Source: Actinoplanes utahensis
GTDB taxonomy: Bacteria; Actinomycetota; Actinomycetes; Mycobacteriales; Micromonosporaceae
Length of the DNA: 64,000 bases
Reading direction: 5' to 3'
Assembly (NCBI RefSeq): GCF_016862455.1
Contig: NZ_BOMZ01000083.1
Coordinates: 1 to 64,000 of the forward strand
Shown here: positions 58,723 to 64,000 of the stretch, piece by piece
How the letters are laid out: every line of letters begins with the position of its first letter
Position numbering within the stretch: position 1 is the first letter of the stretch
Translations under genes and position numbers: made by a program
The notes under the pieces: generated by a model
Seen by the model: only the letters and a program-made list of their open reading frames with translations
Database searches by the model: none
What the model was told of the DNA's origin: nothing

Positions 58723-59730
58723 TCACCCTTGCCGATCTTCGCCCCGGCCCACCTGAGCCGGCGGTCCCGCATGTCCCGGGACTTTGGTCCCGCCCTGACG
58801 AGCGCCCCGGGCATAGAGCGCGACCAGTTCGGCGCCGATGCGGGCGAGTTCCGCCCGTACCTCCGGCGGGTCGAGGACCTCGACGGCCGCGCCCCACCCG
58901 GAGAGGGTGCGGGCGAGATCGCGGGCGTTCGGGGCGCCCACCCGGACCCGGGCCCGGCCGCCGGTGAGCGGCTCCACCACGTGGCAGTGCCGGCCGAAGT
59001 GGTCCCGCAGCACCCAGACGAACCGTTCCTCGATCAGCACTGTCGCCCAGGTCCGGGCACGCCGGGCCTCGACCTCGCCGACGACCTGCTCCCAGGCTTC
59101 GTCGAGGGAGAAGTCCACCGGCCGTTCGAAGCCCCGGCCGGTGATCGTCACCTCGGCCATCCGGTCCACCCGGAAGGTCCGCTGCCCTCGCGGCGTGCCG
59201 GCGACCAGGTAGAACACGTCGTCCTTGCCGACCACACCCCACGGATCGGCCTCCCGATCCGCCTCCCGGTAGGTGAAGCGGATCCGGCGCCGCCGGACCA
59301 CCGCGTCCTGGAGCACGCCGACGATCGCGGGTGGCCGCCGTTCCCGTTCACCCCAGCCGGACGGGTCGATCAGCGTCGCCTCGGCAGCCGCCCGCGCGTC
59401 GGTGCGAAACGGCTCGGGCAGCGCCCGGAGCAGTTTGCGCAGCGCCGTCCGCGCCTGGACGGAGACCGCGGCCGGACCGGCGAGCAGGAACAACGCCTGT
59501 GCTTCGGCCTCCGACAGCCCGGTCAGGTCGGTTCGTGCCCCGCCGACCAGCGACCAGCCGCCATGCCGGCCCGGCTGCGGATAGACCGGCACCCCCGCCG
59601 CGGACAGGGCCTCCAGGTCCCGGCGTGCGGTCGCCACCGAGACCTCCAGCTCGGCGGCGACCTCCGCGGCGGTGACCCGGCCACGGGACTGCATGAACAG
59701 GAGGGTGGCGACGAGCCGGTCCGCGCGCAT
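58723..59730 (-). CDS. WYL-domain (YafY-type) transcriptional regulator
   Basis: A 335-residue regulator. The N-terminal DeoR-like HTH (RADRLVATLLFMQSRGRVTAAEVAAELEVSVATARRDLEALSAAGVPVY) is followed by a WYL domain (VVRRRRIRFTYREADREADPWGVVGKDDVFYLVAGTPRGQRTFRVDRMAEV) and its C-terminal extension WCX. In the WYL signature the family's W-Y-L is VFYLVA. Ligands of such regulators are often nucleic-acid-like. It could control the divergent VOC gene and itself through an inverted repeat at 59750-59772, and it lies 52 bp upstream of narG on the same strand, so nar may be read from its promoter. Confidence 0.93.
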   Translation of the reverse strand: MRADRLVATLLFMQSRGRVTAAEVAAELEVSVATARRDLEALSAAGVPVYPQPGRHGGWSLVGGARTDLTGLSEAEAQALFLLAGPAAVSVQARTALRKLLRALPEPFRTDARAAAEATLIDPSGWGERERRPPAIVGVLQDAVVRRRRIRFTYREADREADPWGVVGKDDVFYLVAGTPRGQRTFRVDRMAEVTITGRGFERPVDFSLDEAWEQVVGEVEARRARTWATVLIEERFVWVLRDHFGRHCHVVEPLTGGRARVRVGAPNARDLARTLSGWGAAVEVLDPPEVRAELARIGAELVALYARGARQGGTKVPGHAGPPAQVGRGEDRQG

Positions 59731-59749
59731 GCCCTCAGATTGGCAGGGA

Positions 59750-59772
59750 AAGTGCTCAGAAGGTGAGCACTT
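59750..59772. promoter_or_regulatory. Putative WYL-regulator operator
   Basis: AAGTGCTCA (59750-59758) and TGAGCACTT (59764-59772) form a perfect 9-bp inverted repeat with a 5-bp spacer between the divergent WYL and VOC genes, 20 bp from the WYL start. The location fits autoregulation. Confidence 0.7.
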
Positions 59773-59813
59773 AACGCGGAAACATGGGTTCCCTCAGGTC
59801 GGCAACGAGAGGG

Positions 59814-60230
59814 ATGACGACGATGCTTCGCGGATTCACCACTGTCACGTTCTTCGCCGGCGACATGGCCGCGGCCCGGGAGTGGTACACGGCCGTCTTC
59901 GGCGCCGAGCCGTACTTCGTCCGGGAGGCCGGCGGCGAGCTCGCCTACCTGGAGTGGCGGGCGGGCGATCACCAGCACGAGCTCGGGGTGCTCAGCAGCC
60001 GTTTCGCACCGCATCAGCCGGCCGGGCGGCCGGCCGGGGCGGTGATCTACTGGGCGGTCGACGACGTCGAGGCCGCGTACCGGCGCCTGCTCTCGCTCGG
60101 CGCCACCCCGCACGACGAGCCGACCGAGCGTGGCCCCGGGTACGTCACCGCCTCGGTCACCGACCCGTTCGGCAACATCCTCGGCGTGATGTTCAACCAG
60201 CACTACCTCGACGTGCTGGCCGGGGCCTGA
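59814..60230 (+). CDS. VOC-family (glyoxalase-like) protein
   Basis: A 138-residue vicinal-oxygen-chelate protein: two beta-alpha-beta-beta-beta modules, MLRGFTTVTFFAGDMAAAREWYTAVFGAEPYF and VIYWAVDDVEAAYRRLLSLGATP, ending in VTDPFGNILGVMFN, the usual closing strand. Metal-ligand positions are partly non-canonical. ATG 59814 or 59823 (better spaced from GAGAGGG). Divergent from the WYL regulator; small VOC proteins beside YafY-type regulators often act as resistance or detoxification proteins. Confidence 0.87.
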   Translation: MTTMLRGFTTVTFFAGDMAAAREWYTAVFGAEPYFVREAGGELAYLEWRAGDHQHELGVLSSRFAPHQPAGRPAGAVIYWAVDDVEAAYRRLLSLGATPHDEPTERGPGYVTASVTDPFGNILGVMFNQHYLDVLAGA

Positions 60231-60277
60231 CCGGGCGGGCTTGCGATGGGGGCGGTGGCGGCGCATAACGTTCGGGC

Positions 60278-60889
60278 ATGCCTGAGATCCGCCAGTACCG
60301 GCGTGCCGACCGTGCCGCCCTCTACGACATCTGTGTGCGCACCGCCGACGCCGGAGCCGACGCCCGCGGGCTGTACTCCAGCGACGATCTGATGGGCGAC
60401 CTGTTCGCCGGGCCGTACGCCCAGCTGGAGCCGGAGCTGGCCTTCGTGCTCGACGACGGTGGCGACGTCGCCGGGTACGTGGTCGGGACGGCGGACACCG
60501 CCCGGTTCGCCCGGCGGTACCGCGACGAGTGGATCCCGCTGCTCGGCGACCGTTATCCGGTGCCGCCGCCCCCGCCGCGCAGCCCCGAGCAGGACATGAT
60601 CGCGTTGCACCACGACCCGGAGCGGATGCTGGTGCCCGGCCTGGACGGCCATCCGGCGCACCTGCACATCGACCTGCTGCCGCCGTGGCAGGGCCGCGGT
60701 TTCGGCCGCCGGCTGATCGGGCGTTTCCTGGCGGTGGTGGACGCGCCGGGCGTCCACGTCGGCATGGTCACCGCGAACGTGAAGGCCCGCGGCTTCTACG
60801 ACCGGCTGGGTTTCACCGAGCTGCCGGTCCCGGACCCGGGGCCGCTCACCTACCTCGGCATCCGGACGGAGGGCCGCGCGCCTCACTGA
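60278..60889 (+). CDS. GNAT-family N-acetyltransferase
   Basis: A 203-residue acetyltransferase with a full GNAT domain: IRQYRRADRAALYDICVRTAD, a long central loop with DRYPVPPPPPRSPEQDMIALHHDPER, LDGHPAHLHIDLLPPWQGRGFGRRLIGRFLAVV (acetyl-CoA loop) and NVKARGFYDRLGFTELP. The layout, including the PAHLHIDLLPxWQGxGxG block, resembles bacterial relatives of the acetyltransferase-like domain of O-GlcNAcase. Substrate unknown. It ends 7 bp inside the convergent TetR gene. Confidence 0.9.
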   Translation: MPEIRQYRRADRAALYDICVRTADAGADARGLYSSDDLMGDLFAGPYAQLEPELAFVLDDGGDVAGYVVGTADTARFARRYRDEWIPLLGDRYPVPPPPPRSPEQDMIALHHDPERMLVPGLDGHPAHLHIDLLPPWQGRGFGRRLIGRFLAVVDAPGVHVGMVTANVKARGFYDRLGFTELPVPDPGPLTYLGIRTEGRAPH

Positions 60890-61539
60890 GCGTCGCGACG
60901 GCCGGGCTCCGGCAGCAGCGCACGGGCCAGCCGGTCGAGCGCCGCCGCGATCTGCCGCCGGTCCAGGCCGTGGCGGCGCTGATGCTGGTACAGCTCGGGG
61001 GCCAGCGGCGCCAGCAGGATGTCGACGAGGGGTTCCGGGTCGGGCACGCCGGCGGCGCGCAGGAGCACACGGACGTGCAGGCGCCAGAACTCGTACGCCC
61101 CGGTGCGGAACCGGGCCGCGCCGGTCTCGCCGCTGAGCGCCAGCGGCAGATGCTCGTCGAGCAGGTCCAGCATGGCCGCGTAGAAGGCGGCCAGCCGGTC
61201 CGCCGGCGCCGCGCCGGGGCCGAGCGGCGGCGGGCCGCTGATCAGCTGCTCCTGAAGGCTACGGTCGTGCTCGTCGAGCAGGGCGACCGCGACGGCGGCC
61301 GGATCACGGTAGCGCCGGTAGAGGGTCGCCCGGCCGACTCCGGCGGCGGCCGCGATGTCCTCCATCGTGACGGTCCGCGGGTCCCGTTCCCGGTACAGCC
61401 GCCGGGCCGCGTCGAGCACCCGCTCCCGGTTGCGGGCGGCGTCGGCGCGCTCCCGGACCGGCCGGCCGGCGTGCGGCACGACGACCGTGAGCGTCGCCGA
61501 GTCTCCTTCACCGGTCCGGTTCGTACCGTCGTCCCCCAT
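60883..61539 (-). CDS. TetR-family transcriptional regulator
   Basis: A 218-residue regulator. The HTH is NRERVLDAARRLYRERDPRTVTMEDIAAAAGVGRATLYRRYRDPAAVAVALL, preceded by a 35-residue acidic/polar tail, and the ligand domain follows (LAAFYAAMLDLLDEHLPLALSGETGAAR). The true start may be one of the internal codons near the HTH. It is divergent from the lactate-monooxygenase-like gene 163 bp away, its most likely target, and convergent with the GNAT gene. Confidence 0.88.
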   Translation of the reverse strand: MGDDGTNRTGEGDSATLTVVVPHAGRPVRERADAARNRERVLDAARRLYRERDPRTVTMEDIAAAAGVGRATLYRRYRDPAAVAVALLDEHDRSLQEQLISGPPPLGPGAAPADRLAAFYAAMLDLLDEHLPLALSGETGAARFRTGAYEFWRLHVRVLLRAAGVPDPEPLVDILLAPLAPELYQHQRRHGLDRRQIAAALDRLARALLPEPGRRDAQ

Positions 61540-61651
61540 GCCGACACCCTACCTTCCCGGCCCACAAGCGAGACTCCATCTCACCTCTGTCCGGAGGTCG
61601 TGGGGTCGACGGCGGCGTCGGCGCGGGAGGTGGTCTAGCGTGTCAGCCACT

Positions 61652-61688
61652 CGCCCATCGTTCGCCCATCCGTTCGCCCATCCGTTCG
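61652..61688. repeat. Short tandem repeat before flavoprotein gene
   Basis: Three copies of CGCCCATC(C)GTT, 11-12 bp each, end about 15 bp before the ATG of the lactate-monooxygenase-like gene. They lie in its leader and could affect expression. Confidence 0.7.
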
Positions 61689-61702
61689 CGCGGGAGGAAC
61701 CC

Positions 61703-62959
61703 ATGTCCGGAGCCGGACTCGCCCGACTGAGCTCGATCTACCGCCAGGGTGTGCTGGGCCGGCGGCCCGTGGTGCCGGCCGACTTCGCCGAACTGGAACG
61801 GCGTGCCCGGCGGGCCAGCAGCGCACGGGCCTGGGCGTACGTCGCCGGCGGCGCCGGTGAGGGCCGGACCATGCGGCGCAACCGGGAGGCGTTCGGCAGA
61901 TGGGCGATCGTGCCGCGGATGGCGTCCGGCGCGGTGGACCGGGACCTGTCGGTGCGGTTGCTGGGCGCCCGGCACGGCACGCCGCTGCTGCTCGCGCCGG
62001 TGGGGGCGGGCGCGCTGATGGGGGCGGACAGCGACGTGAAGATCGCCCGGGCGGCCGCCGCGACCGGCACCACGTACGTCTTCTCCAATCAGGGCTGCAA
62101 TCCGATGGAGGAGTGCGCGGCGGCGATGGGCGACGCGTCCCGGTGGTTCCAGCTGTACTGGAGCAAGGACGAGGGCCTGGTCGACAGCCTGATCGCGCGA
62201 GCCGAGGCGGCCGGCGCGGGCGCGCTCGTCGTCACCCTGGACACGACGGTGCTGGGCTGGCGGCCGCAGGATCTGAACCTGGGATCGCTGCCGTTCAGCC
62301 GGGGTGAGGGGATCGCGCAGTACACGTCGGACCCGCGGTTCCGGGAGATCGCGGCGGCCCGCCCGGCGCAGCCGGCCGGGGAGGTGACCCTGGGCGCGAT
62401 CCGCACCCTGCTGGCGATGACCCGCAACCATCCCGGCGGGTTCTGGAACAACCTGCGCTCCCCCGCCCCGCGGGCGTCGGTGGAGACGTTCCTCGACATC
62501 TACTCCAACCCCGGCCTGAGCTGGGATCATCTGGCGACGCTGCGGGACCGGACCCGACTCCCGGTGGTGCTCAAGGGCATCCTGCACCCGGACGACGCCC
62601 GCCGCGCCTTCGACCTGGGCGCCGACGCGGTGGTGGTGTCCAATCACGGCGGCCGCCAGATCGACAACGCGATCGCCTCCCTCGACGCCCTGGTCACCAT
62701 CCGGGACGCGCTCGGCCCGGATCCGGTGCTGCTGTTCGACAGCGGCATCCGCACCGGCGCCGACGTCTTCACCGCCCTCGCGCTGGGCGCGAACGCGGTA
62801 CTGCTGGGCCGCCCCTACATGTACGGCCTGGCGCTCGCCGGTCAGCGCGGCGTCGAGGACGTGATCACCAACGTGGTCGCCGAACTGGATCTGACCATGG
62901 CGCTGGCCGGCACCCCGGACATCGCCGCGATCACCCGGAGTGCACTGGCCGCCGCCTGA
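61703..62959 (+). CDS. Lactate 2-monooxygenase-like FMN enzyme
   Basis: A 418-residue member of the FMN-dependent alpha-hydroxy-acid oxidising family. ATG 61703 has a GGAGG site. The N-terminus contains AWAYVAGGAGEGRTMRRNREAF; the LGWRPQDLNLG and PFSRGEGIAQYTSDPRF stretches match lactate 2-monooxygenase rather than glycolate oxidase. The catalytic His315 lies in SNHGGRQID, and LLFDSGIRTGADVFTALALGA binds FMN phosphate. Product would be acetate, CO2 and water from lactate if specificity holds; other alpha-hydroxy acids are possible. Probably controlled by the divergent TetR. Confidence 0.88.
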   Translation: MSGAGLARLSSIYRQGVLGRRPVVPADFAELERRARRASSARAWAYVAGGAGEGRTMRRNREAFGRWAIVPRMASGAVDRDLSVRLLGARHGTPLLLAPVGAGALMGADSDVKIARAAAATGTTYVFSNQGCNPMEECAAAMGDASRWFQLYWSKDEGLVDSLIARAEAAGAGALVVTLDTTVLGWRPQDLNLGSLPFSRGEGIAQYTSDPRFREIAAARPAQPAGEVTLGAIRTLLAMTRNHPGGFWNNLRSPAPRASVETFLDIYSNPGLSWDHLATLRDRTRLPVVLKGILHPDDARRAFDLGADAVVVSNHGGRQIDNAIASLDALVTIRDALGPDPVLLFDSGIRTGADVFTALALGANAVLLGRPYMYGLALAGQRGVEDVITNVVAELDLTMALAGTPDIAAITRSALAAA

Positions 62960-64000
62960 CCAGCCCGATCGCGCCCGCGGCGGCCGCGACGAAGACGGCC
63001 AGCGCCACCGGGATCCACAGCGCGGCGGACAGCCCGACCGCCGTGGCCGCCGCCCCGATGGCGACCGGCCCGAGCAGGAACCCGGCATAGCCGATGCTCA
63101 CCACGGTGGACAGCGCACGCCCGGCCCGCTGCGGATCCGCGGCCGCCGCGGCCGAGAAGAACTGCGGAGCGACGCACGACAGGCCCAGCCCGAGCAGCCC
63201 GAACCCGAGGACGCCCGCCACCGGGTGCCCGATCAGCAGGGCGACGCCGAGCCCGGCCGCCGCGATCAGACCGCTGGCCCGGACCAGCGGCACCGGGCCG
63301 AACCTGACGGCGGCCCGGTCGCCGAACACCCGGCCGGCGGTCATCATGATCGCGAAGGCGGCGTAACCCCATGCCGCGAACGCCTCGGACGTGCCCAGCC
63401 CGTCGCGCAGGTAGACGGCGCTCCAGTCGGCCGCGGCCCCCTCGCCCACCAGCGTGCAGAGCACCACCATCCCGAAGAAGACCAGCAGCAGCGACCGGCC
63501 GCCCGGCCCCGCCCCGGCCGGTGCGGCCGGGGCCGGCGCCGACGGCAGCACCCACCGGGCGGCCAGGCCGGCCAGCACGAACACCGCGAGCCCCACCGTG
63601 GCCAGGGTGGCGCCGACGCTCACGCCGGAGTGCGCGAACAGGCTGCCGATGACGGCCCCGAGGAAGCCGCCGATGCTGTAGATCGCGTGGAACGACGACA
63701 TCACCGGCCGCTCCATGGCCCGCTCGATCTCGGCGGCGTTCGCGTTCATCGCGATGTTGAGCGTGCCGTGCACGGCGCCGAACACGAACAACGCCACGCA
63801 GAGCGTCACCAGGCCGCCGGCCAGCCCGGGCGGCACCAGCAGCAGGCCCTCCAGCAGCGCGGCCGGCACGAGCACCCGCGAACTGCCGAACCGGTCGGTG
63901 AGGCGGCCGATCAGCGCCATCCCGGTGATGCAGCCGGCGGCGAAGGCCAGCAGCGCGACGCTGAGCCGCCCGTCGCTGAGAGCGAGGCCCTCTTTCACCG
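62931..64000 (-). CDS. MFS transporter (5' end beyond window)
   Basis: A 355-residue visible portion of a major facilitator; its N-terminus, with at least helix 1, lies outside the window. Seen are the MFS loop GRLTDRFGSSRV, AVHGTLNIAMNANAAEIERAMERPVMSSFHAIYSIGGFLGAVIG, which resembles the YbjJ/fucose-permease-like branch, and nine to ten helices. Substrate unknown. Its stop lies 29 bp inside the lactate-monooxygenase-like gene, convergently. Confidence 0.88.
   Translation of the reverse strand, partial: VKEGLALSDGRLSVALLAFAAGCITGMALIGRLTDRFGSSRVLVPAALLEGLLLVPPGLAGGLVTLCVALFVFGAVHGTLNIAMNANAAEIERAMERPVMSSFHAIYSIGGFLGAVIGSLFAHSGVSVGATLATVGLAVFVLAGLAARWVLPSAPAPAAPAGAGPGGRSLLLVFFGMVVLCTLVGEGAAADWSAVYLRDGLGTSEAFAAWGYAAFAIMMTAGRVFGDRAAVRFGPVPLVRASGLIAAAGLGVALLIGHPVAGVLGFGLLGLGLSCVAPQFFSAAAAADPQRAGRALSTVVSIGYAGFLLGPVAIGAAATAVGLSAALWIPVALAVFVAAAAGAIGLVRRRPVHSG

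Noticed and set aside
1..64000. Mobile element, prophage or biosynthetic cluster
   Set aside because: No integrase, transposase, phage structural gene, tRNA attachment site or polyketide/peptide synthetase is present; codon bias is even throughout.

Overview
The window is 64 kb of very GC-rich DNA (third codon positions almost all G or C, many GTG starts, stop/start overlaps of 1-4 bp). Gene content points to the chromosome of a filamentous actinobacterium: LAL-type LuxR regulator, LCP protein, Pkn-type kinase, WYL, PadR and TetR regulators, DUF2203, DUF6232 and a GAP1/vWA/caspase-type operon. A Micromonosporaceae (Actinoplanes-like) host is my inference; no rRNA or tRNA is present to confirm it. 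I see no insertion sequence, integrase, tRNA, CRISPR array or biosynthetic gene cluster.

Layout. (1) 0-28.7 kb is a mosaic of short housekeeping and accessory units: LacI regulator, SUFU-domain protein, class-C-like serine hydrolase, membrane GGDEF protein, a fused luciferase-like/FAD-linked oxidase coupled to a second luciferase-like oxidoreductase, a Ser/Thr kinase, a secreted propeller-like protein, an LCP protein, a TetR regulator facing a PET-hydrolase-type cutinase, an SDR, an SRPBCC protein, a PadR-controlled FtsX/ABC pair, a PAP2-like membrane protein, a CynX-like MFS coupled to a zinc alcohol dehydrogenase, a LAL regulator coupled to a 55-residue small protein, and several single genes. 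(2) 29.1-47.4 kb is one 18.3-kb operon of eleven genes on the minus strand, nearly all overlapping by 4 bp: radical-SAM activase, coiled-coil protein, CbxX-type AAA+ ATPase, zinc-ribbon/vWA-like protein, P-loop GTPase, a large GAP1-like protein, a degenerate Hsp70/actin-like ATPase, a second coiled-coil protein, a membrane vWA protein, a caspase-like protease and a CHAT protease. A 403-bp control region with a clear inverted repeat separates it from two divergent genes (47.8-49.9 kb). The operon ends in a hairpin right after the CHAT gene. This is the most interesting part of the window: it looks like an NTPase-gated, protease-effector conflict or cell-death system. (3) 49.9-59.7 kb is the nitrate respiration block: narG-narH-narJ-narI, tightly coupled, followed by a coupled methyltransferase, and a NarK-like transporter; a WYL regulator lies just upstream of narG. 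(4) 59.8-64 kb has a VOC protein, a GNAT, a TetR regulator, a lactate-2-monooxygenase-like flavoprotein and an MFS transporter cut by the window end.

How the parts work together. NarGHI would reduce nitrate at the membrane with NarJ as assembly chaperone and the NarK-like protein moving nitrate or nitrite. In the large operon, the AAA+ and GTPase proteins and the Hsp70-like and vWA proteins are plausible sensing, assembly and switching modules, with the caspase and CHAT proteases as the toxic output. Repeats stand out: five short tandem arrays, a perfect 48-nt palindrome inside a coding sequence, and strong terminator hairpins at convergent ends.
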